A stretch of 64,000 nt of DNA from Pseudaquabacterium pictum (GCF_005403045.1 NZ_BJCL01000005.1:124001-188000), one strand, 5' to 3'. Shown: positions 45,013 to 53,817, numbered from the stretch's first letter. The notes: generated by a model from the letters alone, not told the origin. Program-made: numbers and translations.

Positions 45013-46028
45013 GCGCCGACCCGGGCGGTGCCGCCGCCCTGCAGGCCGGGCTGGATGCGCTGCTGCCGCGGCTGCTGCCCGGCGTGCAGCGCTGCGCCGG
45101 GCTGCAGCGGCTGTCGGCCGGCGCCACGCTGCAGACCTGGTCGTTCGACGGAGTGGGCGAAGGTGGCGTGCAGCACGGCCTGATCCTGCGCCGCTCGCCG
45201 GGCGGCCTGCGCGGCAATGAATCGCTGTCGCTGACGCTGGAAGCCGAGCTGGTGCGCGGCCTGGCCGGCAGCGGCGTGCCGGTGGCCGAGGTGCTGCACA
45301 CGCTGCAGCCGGCCGACGGCATCGGCGACGGCTTCATCATGCGCCGCATTGCCGGCGAGACCATTGCCCGCAAGATCCAGCGCGATGCGCCCTATGCCGA
45401 GGCCCGCCGCGTGCTGGTGCAGCAGCTGGGCGCCGCGGCCGGTGCGCTGCACCGCCAGCCACTGGACAGGCTGCCGGCGCTGCCGGTGCGCAGCACCGCC
45501 GCCACGCTGGAGGCGTTGACGCGCCGCTGCCATGCGATGGCCCAGCCCGATGCGGTGTTCGAGTGGTCGCTGAAATGGCTGGAGCGCCACTTGCCCGCCG
45601 AGCCGGCGCGCCTGCACCTGGTGCATGGCGACTACCGCCTGGGCAATGTGATCGTCGGTGAAGAAGGCCTGCGTGCCGTGCTCGACTGGGAGATCGCCCA
45701 CCTGGGCGACCCGGCCGAGGACCTGGCCTGGGTCTGCCTGCCGCCCTGGCGCTTCGGCCAGATCACCCAGCCGGTGGCCGGCCTGGGCCAGCGTGCCGAA
45801 CTCTTTGCCGCCTGGCAGCAGGCCACCGGCGAGGCGGTCGATCCGCAGCGGGTGCGCTGGTGGCAGGCCGCCGGCAGCCTGCGCTGGGGCCTGGGCTGCG
45901 CCGGCATGCGGGATTGGTTCGAGAGCGGGCGCGACCCGTCGGTCGAGCGCGCCATGATCGCCCGGCGGGTGTCCGAGAACCAGGTCGACCTGCTGCGGCT
46001 GCTGGATTCGGAGGATGCCTGTGCTTGA
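45009..46028 (+). CDS. aminoglycoside phosphotransferase-fold kinase (ACAD10/11-like)
   Basis: 339 aa. The catalytic loop is LVHGDYRLGNVIV and the metal-binding segment is VLDWEIAHLGDPAEDLAW. The N-terminal lobe contains a Lys/Arg nucleotide site near GLILRRSPGG. Proteins of this type beside acyl-CoA dehydrogenases are thought to phosphorylate hydroxyacyl-CoAs (as the kinase domain of mammalian ACAD10/11 does), which would permit beta-oxidation of 4-hydroxyacids. A role in aminoglycoside resistance is not suggested by the context. The start is fixed by the ATGA overlap. Confidence 0.9.
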   Translation: MSADPGGAAALQAGLDALLPRLLPGVQRCAGLQRLSAGATLQTWSFDGVGEGGVQHGLILRRSPGGLRGNESLSLTLEAELVRGLAGSGVPVAEVLHTLQPADGIGDGFIMRRIAGETIARKIQRDAPYAEARRVLVQQLGAAAGALHRQPLDRLPALPVRSTAATLEALTRRCHAMAQPDAVFEWSLKWLERHLPAEPARLHLVHGDYRLGNVIVGEEGLRAVLDWEIAHLGDPAEDLAWVCLPPWRFGQITQPVAGLGQRAELFAAWQQATGEAVDPQRVRWWQAAGSLRWGLGCAGMRDWFESGRDPSVERAMIARRVSENQVDLLRLLDSEDACA

Positions 46029-46422
46029 CCACCCCCGCGGCCCCGCGCTGCTCGACGCCGTGGCCACGCTGCTGCGCGAGGTGCTGCAGCCGCAGCTGCA
46101 GGGCAACGCCGCCTTCCAGGCCCGGGTGGCCGCCAATGCGGTGGACCTGGCCGCCCGCGAGATGCGCCTGGGCCCCGCCGCCGATGCCGCCGCGGCCGAC
46201 CGCCTGCAGGCGCTGCTGCAGCACCGCGGTCCGCCCGACGCGCTGGCGACCGACCTGGCGCTGGCCATCCGCAGCGGCGCCATCGACGACCAGGACCCGG
46301 CCCTGCGCGCCCACCTGTGGGCCAGCACGCTGGACAAGCTGGCCATCGACCAGCCGAGTTATGCCCCTTACCGCCGCGCCGTGCAGCTGCGCGCCGACCC
46401 TGCCCAACCCACCCCGGAGTGA
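46021..46422 (+). CDS. DUF6285 domain-containing protein
   Basis: 133 aa. A GTG start at 46021 is preferred because GGAGG (46010-46014) lies 6 nt before it; an ATG at 46015 has no spacing. The sequence (LDAVATLLREVLQPQL, LWASTLDKLAIDQPSY) matches the small helical DUF6285 family found beside APH-type kinases and acyl-CoA dehydrogenases. It overlaps the kinase gene by 8 nt. It probably forms a complex with its neighbours, but its function is unknown. Confidence 0.8.
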   Translation: MLDHPRGPALLDAVATLLREVLQPQLQGNAAFQARVAANAVDLAAREMRLGPAADAAAADRLQALLQHRGPPDALATDLALAIRSGAIDDQDPALRAHLWASTLDKLAIDQPSYAPYRRAVQLRADPAQPTPE

Positions 46423-46428
46423 GACACC

Positions 46429-47706
46429 ATGGACTTCAACCTGCCCCACGAGCTGACCGAGTTCCTGAAGAACCTCGACCGCTTCATCGACCAGGAGATC
46501 AAGCCGCTGCAGGCGAAGGACGACAACGAGCGCTTCTTCGACCACCGCCGGGAATGGGCGCGCACCGATTTCGACAACGGCGGCCTGCCGCGCCCTGAAT
46601 GGGAGGCGCTGCTGCAGCAGTGCAAGAAGATCGCCGACAAGGCCGGCTTCTACCGGCTGAGCCTGCCCAAGGAATTCGGCGGCCAGGCCATCGGCAACCT
46701 CTGGATGAGCGTGATCCGCGACCACCTCGCCAGCAAGGGCCTGGGCCTGTTCAACGATCTGCAGAACGAGCATTCGGTGGTCGGCAACTTCCCGATCATC
46801 GTGATGCTGCGCGACTTCGGCACGCCGGCGCAGAAGGACAAGTTCATCACCGGCCAGCTGGAGTTCAAGACCCGCATCACCTTCGGCCTGACCGAGCCCA
46901 ACCACGGCAGCGACGCCACCCACATGGAGACCAAGGCGGTGCGCGAGACCCGCAACGGCGTGGACGGCTGGCTGATCAACGGCGAGAAGATGTGGACCAC
47001 CGGCATGCACACCGCCACCCACTGCGCGCTGTTCGCCCGCACCAGCGGCCAGCCGGGCGATGCGCGGGGCATCACCTGCTTCCTGACGCCATGCGACAGC
47101 CCGGGCGTGAAGATCGAGGAATACCTCTGGACCTTCAACATGCCCACCGACCACCCGCGGGTGAGCTTCACCAACGTGTGGGTGCCCGCCGATGCGATGT
47201 TCGGCGAGGAGGGCCGCGGCCTGCCGCTGGCGCAGAGCTTCGTGCACGAGAACCGCATCCGCCAGGCGGCCAGCAGCCTGGGCGCGGCGGCCTTCTGCGT
47301 GGCCGAGAGCGTGCGTTACGCGCGTGAGAGGAAACCCTTTGGTGAGGAACTGGCCCGCAACCAGGGCATCCAATTTCCGCTGGTGGAGCTGGCCACGCAA
47401 GTGGAGATGCTGCGCCTGCTGATCCGCAAGACCGCCTGGGAGATGGACCAGATGCCCCACCCCGAGGTGGAGAAGAAGCTCAGCGACAAGGTCTCGATGT
47501 GCAACTACTGGGCCAACCGCCTGGTCTGCGAAGCGGCCGACCGGGCCATGCAGGTGCACGGCGGCATCGGCTACAGCCGGCACAAGCCGTTCGAGCACAT
47601 CTACCGCCACCACCGCCGCTACCGCATCACCGAAGGGTCCGAAGAGATCCAGATGCGCAAGGTGGCCGGCTTCCTGTTCGGCTACATGGGGCCGAACAAG
47701 TTCTGA
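46429..47706 (+). CDS. acyl-CoA dehydrogenase
   Basis: 425 aa. Flavin-binding FGLTEPNHGSDATHMET and WLINGEKMWTTGMHTATH; C-terminal MQVHGGIGYSRHKPFEHIYR and RYRITEGSEEIQMRKVAGFL, with the Glu typical of active dehydrogenases. It starts 6 nt after DUF6285 and ends the unit, followed by a hairpin. It is more like the long-chain/ACAD11-type enzymes than the two others in the window. Confidence 0.93.
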   Translation: MDFNLPHELTEFLKNLDRFIDQEIKPLQAKDDNERFFDHRREWARTDFDNGGLPRPEWEALLQQCKKIADKAGFYRLSLPKEFGGQAIGNLWMSVIRDHLASKGLGLFNDLQNEHSVVGNFPIIVMLRDFGTPAQKDKFITGQLEFKTRITFGLTEPNHGSDATHMETKAVRETRNGVDGWLINGEKMWTTGMHTATHCALFARTSGQPGDARGITCFLTPCDSPGVKIEEYLWTFNMPTDHPRVSFTNVWVPADAMFGEEGRGLPLAQSFVHENRIRQAASSLGAAAFCVAESVRYARERKPFGEELARNQGIQFPLVELATQVEMLRLLIRKTAWEMDQMPHPEVEKKLSDKVSMCNYWANRLVCEAADRAMQVHGGIGYSRHKPFEHIYRHHRRYRITEGSEEIQMRKVAGFLFGYMGPNKF

Positions 47707-47711
47707 CCAGT

Positions 47712-47748
47712 GCGCCGCGGCTCCTGGTTTTCCAGCGGCGCTGGTTTT
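47712..47748 (+). terminator. terminator after the acyl-CoA dehydrogenase unit
   Basis: GCGCCGC (47712-47718) pairs with GCGGCGC (47735-47741), with CTGG/CCAG and a TTTT loop inside, followed by TGGTTTT. Confidence 0.5.
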
Positions 47749-47825
47749 CGCGGATTGCCCAGGCCGGGGCGATCACGCAACGTCTTGCGACCCGACCCGT
47801 TTGTTCCCACTGATAGGAGACATGC

Positions 47826-48839
47826 ATGAAGACCCTCAGAAGATGGATGCTGACCGCTGGCCTGTCGTTGATGACGGCCTTGGCCGCCACCCCCGCCAGC
47901 GCGCAGGAGACCTGGAAGCTGGGCACCGCCGCCCAGCCCGGCTCGGTGCTCTACGACATCGTGATGAAGTTCATCAACGATTTCAACGCGGCCTCGGGCA
48001 ACGAGCTGAAGCTGGAGTACCAACTGATCGGCAACGAGCAGGAGATGCACCAGCAGGTGGTGCGCGGCCGCATCCAGCTGGGCGCCTCGTCGTTTGCTGG
48101 CGGCTCGATCCTGGTGCCCGAGGGCGCGGTGTTCAACACCCCCTACCTGTGGCGCAACGACGAAGAGCGCGCCTGGGTGACCGACAACTTCGGCCTGCCG
48201 GTGGCCAAGAAGCTGTATGCCGAGAAGGGCCTGGAGCTGATCCTGGTGGCCGACGTCGGCTGGAACGACATGGTCTGCAAGAACGCCTGCCTGACGCCTG
48301 ATTCCCTGAAGGGCCAGAAGATGCGGGTGTCGCCGTCACAGGCCTCGCGCATCGTGTTCAAGCAGCTGGGCGCCAACGGCGTGCAGATGCCGCTGACCGA
48401 ATTCTGGCCCGGCCTGCAGAGCGGCCTGGTGGTCGGCGGTGACCTGCCCTTCCTGTTCTACGTCACCACGCCGGCCGCCCAGAGCGCGCCGCACTATGTG
48501 CTGACGCGCCACTACCACCATCCCAGCACCTTCATCATCAACAAGGGCCTGTTCGACGGCATGAAGCCCGAGCTGCGCGCCAAGCTGCTGAAGGCCTTGC
48601 CCGACGCCAACTGGGCGCGCAAGCAGGTGGCCGACACCGAGGGCCCGAAGATGAAGGAATTCGTCGCCAAGGGCGGCTTCGTGCACCAGCTGACCGACGC
48701 CCAGCGCGAGGCCTGGGCCGCCGTCATCCGCCCGGGCCAGGCCGAGATGGTGCAGGCCATCGGCGGCAAGGCGCAGGAAGTGATGGACGCGCTGAACAAC
48801 GGCAAGAAGGCCTGGGCCGAGAAGTTCGGCAAGAAGTGA
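47826..48839 (+). CDS. dctP: TRAP transporter substrate-binding protein (DctP family), first copy
   Basis: 337 aa. Residues 1-28 form a signal peptide cleaved near SAQE. The body (LGTAAQPGSVLYDIVMKFIN, LKGQKMRVSPSQASR and the conserved Arg site) is of the C4-dicarboxylate-binding DctP type. AGGAGA lies 6 nt before the ATG. It is about 50-60% identical by eye to the second receptor gene downstream, sharing YYVTTPAAQSAPHYVLT-like stretches. The ligand is probably a carboxylate. A terminator separates it from the other TRAP genes. Confidence 0.93.
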   Translation: MKTLRRWMLTAGLSLMTALAATPASAQETWKLGTAAQPGSVLYDIVMKFINDFNAASGNELKLEYQLIGNEQEMHQQVVRGRIQLGASSFAGGSILVPEGAVFNTPYLWRNDEERAWVTDNFGLPVAKKLYAEKGLELILVADVGWNDMVCKNACLTPDSLKGQKMRVSPSQASRIVFKQLGANGVQMPLTEFWPGLQSGLVVGGDLPFLFYVTTPAAQSAPHYVLTRHYHHPSTFIINKGLFDGMKPELRAKLLKALPDANWARKQVADTEGPKMKEFVAKGGFVHQLTDAQREAWAAVIRPGQAEMVQAIGGKAQEVMDALNNGKKAWAEKFGKK

Positions 48840-48895
48840 GGCCGGGCACCGCCCCGGGGCTCGGGAAGACCCTGGGGCGAATCGTCTGAACCGAC

Positions 48896-48923
48896 GGTGG
48901 CAAAGCGCACTCTGTTTGCCACC
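48896..48923 (+). repeat. 9-bp stem hairpin between the two receptor genes
   Basis: GGTGGCAAA (48896-48904) and TTTGCCACC (48915-48923) pair around a 10-nt loop. It has no T-run after it. It could stabilise the first receptor mRNA or act with the following terminator. Confidence 0.55.
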
Positions 48924-48940
48924 ATCCCCTCAGTGGTTGG

Positions 48941-48965
48941 ATGCGGCCCGCGTGGCCGCATTTTC
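48941..48965 (+). terminator. terminator between the two dctP genes
   Basis: ATGCGGCC (48941-48948) pairs with GGCCGCAT (48954-48961) around a 5-nt loop, followed by TTTCC. It lies 50 nt before the second receptor gene and would reduce read-through, so receptor 1 may be made in excess. Confidence 0.65.
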
Positions 48966-49014
48966 CTGTGTCCTTCCTGAAAACCGTCCATCCATCACCC
49001 GACTGGAGTCGCCG

Positions 49015-50016
49015 ATGAAATCGCTGCTTGCGCTGTCCCTCACCTGCCTGAGCCTGGCCTGTGCCAGCTCCGCCGCCCTGGCACAGAAAACCTGGAAGGT
49101 CGGCTCGGCCGCCCAGCCCGGCTCGGTGCTGATCACGTTCGTCGACGAGACGGCCCAGAAGATCGGCGAAGGCACCAAGGGCGAAGTCAAGGCCGAGCGC
49201 CTGTTCATCGGCAGCGAGCAGGAAGCCACGCAGCAGGTGGTGCGCGGCCGCATCGAGATCGGCAGCATCTCCTACACCGGCACCTCCGGCCTGGTGCCCG
49301 AGGCCGCGGTGCTGAACATGCCCTACGTCTGGAACAGCACGGCCGAGAAGGATTTCGTCACCGACAAGTTCGCGCTGCCGGTGCTGCGCAAGATCTACGA
49401 TTCCAAGGGTCTGGTGCTGCTGGGCCTGGGCGAAGTGGGCTGGAACGACGTGGTCTGCAAGAAGGCCTGCCTGACGCCTGATTCGGTCAAGGGCATGAAG
49501 GTGCGCATCGCCCCGTCGCCGGCGTCCAAGATGTTCTGGACCTCGCTGAACGCCAACGGCGTGCAGATGCCGCTGTCCGAGCTGTTCCCGGCGCTGCAGA
49601 GCGGCCTGGTGGATGCGGCCGACCTGCCCTTCCCGTACTACGTCACCACGCCGGCGGCGCAGAGCGCGCCGCACTATGTGCTGACGCAACACCTGCACCA
49701 TGGCAGCGTGATCGTCGCCAACAAGGCGGCCTGGGAAACGCTGACGCCGGCGCAGAAGCAGGTGGTGCAGGCGTCGATGCCCGATGTGGTCCGCATGCGC
49801 AAGGCCGTGGCCGACGAGCTCGTGTCGAAGATGGACGAGTTCAAGAAGAAGGGCGGCTTCGTGCATGAGCTGACCGCCGCCCAGCGTGCCGAATGGCGCA
49901 AGCTGGTGCAGCCCAACCAGGAGGCCCTGATCAAGGACATGGGCCCGGGGGCGCCCGAACTGTGGGCTGCCATCCAGAAGGGCAAGGCCGAGTACGCCGC
50001 CAGCGGCGGCAAGTGA
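49015..50016 (+). CDS. dctP: TRAP transporter substrate-binding protein (DctP family), second copy
   Basis: 333 aa. A signal peptide ends near ALAQK. The mature protein repeats the pattern of the first copy (VGSAAQPGSVLITFVDETAQ, CLTPDSVKGMKVRIAPSPAS). The ATG at 49015 begins a proper signal peptide; an upstream ATG at 48916 would add 33 non-hydrophobic residues. dctQ follows 32 nt later, so this is the receptor most tightly linked to the permease. Confidence 0.93.
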   Translation: MKSLLALSLTCLSLACASSAALAQKTWKVGSAAQPGSVLITFVDETAQKIGEGTKGEVKAERLFIGSEQEATQQVVRGRIEIGSISYTGTSGLVPEAAVLNMPYVWNSTAEKDFVTDKFALPVLRKIYDSKGLVLLGLGEVGWNDVVCKKACLTPDSVKGMKVRIAPSPASKMFWTSLNANGVQMPLSELFPALQSGLVDAADLPFPYYVTTPAAQSAPHYVLTQHLHHGSVIVANKAAWETLTPAQKQVVQASMPDVVRMRKAVADELVSKMDEFKKKGGFVHELTAAQRAEWRKLVQPNQEALIKDMGPGAPELWAAIQKGKAEYAASGGK

Positions 50017-50048
50017 GCCGCCCCATGCCACGCTCTGCAGGATGACCC

Positions 50049-50552
50049 ATGCAAGCAGTCCAGAAATTCTTGAAAGCGCTGTGGACGGTGGAGGCGACGA
50101 TCTGCGTCGCTGCCTTCTGCGCCACCGCGCTGGCGCTGATGGCCGACGTGCTCGCCCGCGAGTTCTTCGGCAACGGCATCTTCGGTGCCCAACGCTTCGC
50201 GGTGTGGGGCAATGCGATTTCCGGGCTGCTGGGTTTTGCCCTGGTCACGGCCGAGCGTGGCCACCTGCGGCCGCAGTTTGCCGACAAGCTGCTGCCCAAG
50301 GCACTGGAGCCGCATGCCGACCGCATCGGTGAAGTGCTGTCTGCGGTGATCTGCCTGGGCATGGCCTGGTATGCGGTGAAGTTCGTGCAGAGCTCGGCCG
50401 CGCTGGGTGAGCGTGGCATGGCCATCCCCATCCTGGTGTGGCCGATCCAGCTGGTGCTGGTCTGGATGTTCCTGTCGTCGGCGCTGCGCCACCTGGCATT
50501 CGCCCGCTGGCCGGAACTGCGCCCCGTGCCGCGCTCGGAGGTGCCGTCATGA
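50049..50552 (+). CDS. dctQ: TRAP transporter small permease (DctQ)
   Basis: 167 aa with four membrane helices (about 15-40, 53-73, 93-113, 128-150). Family-like segments are LMADVLAREFFGNGIFGAQR and WPIQLVLVWMFLSSALRHL. It bridges receptor and large permease. Its stop overlaps the dctM start as ATGA. Confidence 0.93.
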   Translation: MQAVQKFLKALWTVEATICVAAFCATALALMADVLAREFFGNGIFGAQRFAVWGNAISGLLGFALVTAERGHLRPQFADKLLPKALEPHADRIGEVLSAVICLGMAWYAVKFVQSSAALGERGMAIPILVWPIQLVLVWMFLSSALRHLAFARWPELRPVPRSEVPS

Positions 50553-51883
50553 GCTGGCTCATCCTGCTGGTCCTGATCGTGGCGCTGCTGGCGCTGCGGC
50601 AAAGCCTGGTGCTGGTGTTCGCCGTCGCGGCGGGCTACATCCATGTCTTCATCGCCAACAGCAAGCTGGAATTCCTGATCCAGGACTTCTGGTTCACGGT
50701 CGACCGCGAGGTGCTGCTGTCGATTCCGCTGTTCATCCTGGCCGGCAACGTGATGTCGCGCGGCACCATCGCCCAGCGGCTGATCGGCTTCATGACGACG
50801 ATCACCTCGCCCATCCCGGGCGGCATGGGCATCGCCTGCATCCTGAGCTGCGCGGCCTTCGCGGCCATCAACGGCTCGTCCATCGTCACCATGCTGGCCA
50901 TCGGCTCGGTGATGTACCCGGCCATGGTGTCGCGCGGCTACAGCAAGAGCTTTGCGCTGGGCGCGGTGGCCTCGGCCGGCACGCTGGGCATCATCATCCC
51001 GCCGTCGATCCCGCTGATCCTCTACGGCATCATGACCGAGCGGAACATCGCGCAGCTGTTCGTCGCCGGCATCGGCCCGGGCCTGCTGCTGACGTTCATG
51101 TTCGCGATGTACTCGTTTGCCGTCAACCGCAAGATCGGCCGCGAGCGCTACACGCTGCAGCAGGCCTGGAAGTCGTTCACCGACGGCATCTTCGCGCTGA
51201 TGCTGCCGGTCATCATCATCGGCGGCATCTACTCGGGCTACTTCAGCCCGACCGAATCCGCCGCGGTGGCGCTGGCCTATGCGCTGTTGATCGAGTTCTT
51301 CGTGCACAAGCGCGAGAAGCAGCCCGAGCGGCCGGCCGACACCGGCGGGCTGGCCGGCCTGCGCTACTTCTTCGCCACCCGGGCGATGAACGGCAAGGAA
51401 CTGATCGAGACGGTGCTGGAGACCACCCGGTTGCTGGCCACGCTGCTGCCGCTGCTGTGCATTGCGGGCAGCCTGAACACCATCCTTGACCACTCGGGCG
51501 CGCCCAAGCAGATGGTCGAGTACATGGTCAGCGCCATCGACAACCGCTGGATGCTGATGTTCATGATCAACATCCTGCTGCTGATCGTGGGCTGCCTGAT
51601 GGACGCGGGCTCGGCGATCCTGATCCTGGCGCCGCTGCTGGAGCCGCTGGCCGTGGCCAAGGGCTTCGACCCCATCCACTTCGGCATCATCATGATCGCC
51701 AACCTGGAGATCGGCTATCTGACTCCGCCGGTGGGCCTGAACCTGATCGTGGCGATGGCGGCGTTCAAGGAATCCTTTGCCGTCATCTGCAAGGCCGTGA
51801 TCCCGTTCATCATCATCATGGTGGTGTGGCTGACGATCGTGGCCACAGTGCCGGCCATCTCGCTGTACCTGGTGGGCAAGTAG
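50549..51883 (+). CDS. dctM: TRAP transporter large permease (DctM)
   Basis: 444 aa with about twelve membrane segments. It catalyses sodium-driven import of the carboxylate. Family motifs are AAINGSSIVTMLAIGSVMYP, ASAGTLGIIIPPSIPLILYG and GYLTPPVGLNLIVA. Between helices lies a hydrophilic loop of about 30 residues (HKREKQPERPADTGGLAGLR). The gene ends the TRAP unit, which follows the acyl-CoA catabolic genes and may import their substrate. Confidence 0.95.
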   Translation: MSWLILLVLIVALLALRQSLVLVFAVAAGYIHVFIANSKLEFLIQDFWFTVDREVLLSIPLFILAGNVMSRGTIAQRLIGFMTTITSPIPGGMGIACILSCAAFAAINGSSIVTMLAIGSVMYPAMVSRGYSKSFALGAVASAGTLGIIIPPSIPLILYGIMTERNIAQLFVAGIGPGLLLTFMFAMYSFAVNRKIGRERYTLQQAWKSFTDGIFALMLPVIIIGGIYSGYFSPTESAAVALAYALLIEFFVHKREKQPERPADTGGLAGLRYFFATRAMNGKELIETVLETTRLLATLLPLLCIAGSLNTILDHSGAPKQMVEYMVSAIDNRWMLMFMINILLLIVGCLMDAGSAILILAPLLEPLAVAKGFDPIHFGIIMIANLEIGYLTPPVGLNLIVAMAAFKESFAVICKAVIPFIIIMVVWLTIVATVPAISLYLVGK

Positions 51884-51929
51884 CCCGCCAAGGGCCCGCC
51901 GGCGGGCTGCAGGGCGGTGTGCCCGCGGT

Positions 51930-52700
51930 TCAGCCGGGGTTGAACGACATCACGCGGCCCCGGTTGTCGGTGCGGCAGACGAAGCGCGCACCCGACATCC
52001 GGATCACGAACTCCCAGGTGCCCGGGCGCACCTCGGTGCTGCGCTCGATGGTGCCGTCGGTGGCGCCCTGGCTGCTGTTCTGCATCATGCACATCGCCGG
52101 GTCCGGCGCCTGCGGGCGGCCCCCGCCATGCGATGGCCGGTCCGGCGGCATCGGCGGACGGCCGCCGTTGTCGCATTCGCTGTTGTTCACCGGGCGGATG
52201 GTCTGGAAGCGGCCATCGGCCACCCGCACCTCGATGCAGCCGCGCTGCGGCGTGCGCCAGAACACGAAGCGGCCGCCCGGCGCGCTCTGGTTGCGGGTCT
52301 CGCGGTAGCCGCGCCGCTGCAGTTCCGATTCGCCGCTGGAGGCGCGCACGCCCACCAGGTCGCCGTGGCCGTTGCCGTTGGGGCCGCCAGGGTTCGGATG
52401 GCCGCCATTGCCCCAGCCGCCGCCCTGGCCAGGCCGGTCGTTCCAGCCGTCGCGGGTCTCGAACACGCCGCCGCAGCCGTCGGTCACATAGAGGCCCTGG
52501 CGCGTCTCGTCCCAGTTGCGGCCCTTCACGCAGGTGGTCTTGCTGATCTGCCGCACCAGCACCACCTCGCCGCGGCCGCGCAAGCTGCAGTCCTCGCGCT
52601 GGTTGTTGCGGGACTGGCAGGTGACGCTGGCGGCCAGAGCCGGCCCGCCCAGCAGGAGCAGGGCGGCCGCGGCGGCCAGACGATGGTAGAAGCGTCGCAT
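51930..52700 (-). CDS. DUF3011 domain-containing secreted protein
   Basis: 256 aa. The signal peptide (MRRFYHRLAAAAALLLLGGP) is cleaved after ALA. The N-terminal DUF3011-type region has paired Cys and a basic-Gln motif (VTCQSRNNQREDC, VLVRQISKTTCVKGRNW). A Gly/Asn/Pro-rich linker (about 88-112) leads to a C-terminal Cys-containing region (RGCIEVRVADGRF). The family is exported with no known function. The gene is convergent with dctM. Confidence 0.83.
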   Translation of the reverse strand: MRRFYHRLAAAAALLLLGGPALAASVTCQSRNNQREDCSLRGRGEVVLVRQISKTTCVKGRNWDETRQGLYVTDGCGGVFETRDGWNDRPGQGGGWGNGGHPNPGGPNGNGHGDLVGVRASSGESELQRRGYRETRNQSAPGGRFVFWRTPQRGCIEVRVADGRFQTIRPVNNSECDNGGRPPMPPDRPSHGGGRPQAPDPAMCMMQNSSQGATDGTIERSTEVRPGTWEFVIRMSGARFVCRTDNRGRVMSFNPG

Positions 52701-52772
52701 GGTGGTGTGCCGGACAAAAGTGGAGGCCAGGCGATGCTAAGCGCGCCAGCGCCCGGGATCCAGCCGCCGCGC

Positions 52773-53336
52773 TCAACCCGCCAGCAGCTTGTGCACCAGC
52801 TCGGGCGTGGTGGCCGCGCCCACCTTGCGCATCAGGCGGGCGCGGTACACGTCCACCGTGCGCGGGCTGATGCCCAGGCGCTTGCCGATCAGCTTGCTGG
52901 TCAGGCCGTCGATCAGCAGGGCGGCGATCTCGCGCTCGCGGGCGGTGAAGTCCACCGTCAGCTTGCGCTTGGCCGACAGGTCCTCGAACGCCCAGATGCC
53001 GGCGGCATGCGGCTGCGCCGGGTCCAGCGCCCGGCCGGTGACATGGCACCAGAACAGCGTGCCGCGCTGCGGGCCGTCCAGCCGCTTCATCACCCGGTCG
53101 TCGGCATACCAGCCCTGGGCATCCAGGCTGGCGACGATGCGCGCGCCGGTGCGCTCGAATTCATCGGTGCTGGGGTACAGCACCTCGAAACTCTGGCCCA
53201 CCAGCTGGTCGCGCTGGGCGCCGAACATCGCCAGCAGCTGCCGGTTGCAGTCGACGATCTGCCGCTGGCGGCTGAGCACCAGGCCGATGGGCGCGAGATC
53301 GAACGCCGTCCGGTAGTCCAGCGCCGGAGGCGTCAC
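52773..53336 (-). CDS. PAS-LuxR transcriptional regulator
   Basis: 187 aa from a GTG start overlapping the thioesterase stop (GTGA). A PAS domain (about 5-115; DYRTAFDLAPIGLVLS, DCNRQLLAMFGAQRDQLVGQ) is followed by a LuxR helix-turn-helix (about 125-185; FTAREREIAALLIDGLTSKL, then GISPRTVDVYRARLMRKVG). It lacks a receiver domain and so probably senses a ligand or redox signal itself. It may control the thioesterase and the divergent CoA-transferase genes. Confidence 0.88.
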   Translation of the reverse strand: MTPPALDYRTAFDLAPIGLVLSRQRQIVDCNRQLLAMFGAQRDQLVGQSFEVLYPSTDEFERTGARIVASLDAQGWYADDRVMKRLDGPQRGTLFWCHVTGRALDPAQPHAAGIWAFEDLSAKRKLTVDFTAREREIAALLIDGLTSKLIGKRLGISPRTVDVYRARLMRKVGAATTPELVHKLLAG

Positions 53337-53773
53337 AACAGCGCGTAGGTGGTGGTGGCGTGCGCGGCCAGCCTGCCGCCGGCGTCCAGCACCTCGATCT
53401 CGCCGAAGACCAGGTTCTTGCCCAGGCGCAGCACCCGGCCGATGACCTTGGCCTCGCCGGCGGCATCGGTGCGGCTGCCGGCGATGGGGCGCAGGAAGCT
53501 GGTCTGCAGCTGCACCGTGGTCATCGGCTGGAAGCCGCCCAGCTGGCTGCTGATGGCCAGGATCATCGCAGTGTCGGCCGCGGCCATCACCGTCTGCCCG
53601 CACAGCACGCCGCCCACATGCACATGCAGCGGCACGATGGGCAGGGCCAGCGTCACCTCGCCCGGGCTGGCGCTGAGCACCCGCATGCCGAGCTGCGCCA
53701 CCCAGGGCGACACCAGGTCGGTCAGCATGGCCTGCAGCGCAGGCAGGTCGGTCAGTGGCGTGGCCGGCATCAC
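53333..53773 (-). CDS. PaaI-family thioesterase
   Basis: 146 aa with a single hotdog domain. The HVGGVLCGQTVMAAADTAMI segment has the HxGG and Asp arrangement of acyl-CoA thioesterases, and the C-terminal IGRVLRLGKNLVFGEIEVLD is typical. It is co-transcribed with the PAS-LuxR gene and divergent from the CoA-transferase genes across a palindrome. The substrate is unknown, probably a medium or aromatic acyl-CoA. Confidence 0.9.
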   Translation of the reverse strand: MMPATPLTDLPALQAMLTDLVSPWVAQLGMRVLSASPGEVTLALPIVPLHVHVGGVLCGQTVMAAADTAMILAISSQLGGFQPMTTVQLQTSFLRPIAGSRTDAAGEAKVIGRVLRLGKNLVFGEIEVLDAGGRLAAHATTTYALL

Positions 53774-53798
53774 GGGGCTCCTGGGGGTTTAGGCGATT

Positions 53799-53817
53799 TT
53801 ACGTAACGACTACGTAA
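53799..53817. promoter_or_regulatory. TTACGTA-N5-TACGTAA operator candidate
   Basis: The perfect 7-bp arms (53799-53805, 53811-53817) lie in the 132-bp region between the thioesterase and CoA-transferase starts. The local sequence is unusually AT-rich for this window. It resembles MerR/TetR-type sites controlling acyl-CoA genes (similar to LiuR sites as I recall them); the regulator is not known. Confidence 0.55.

Noticed and set aside
45009-46028. Aminoglycoside resistance gene
   Set aside because: The kinase fold is present, but the context (hydratase, DUF6285, dehydrogenase) is that of ACAD10/11-like catabolic kinases.
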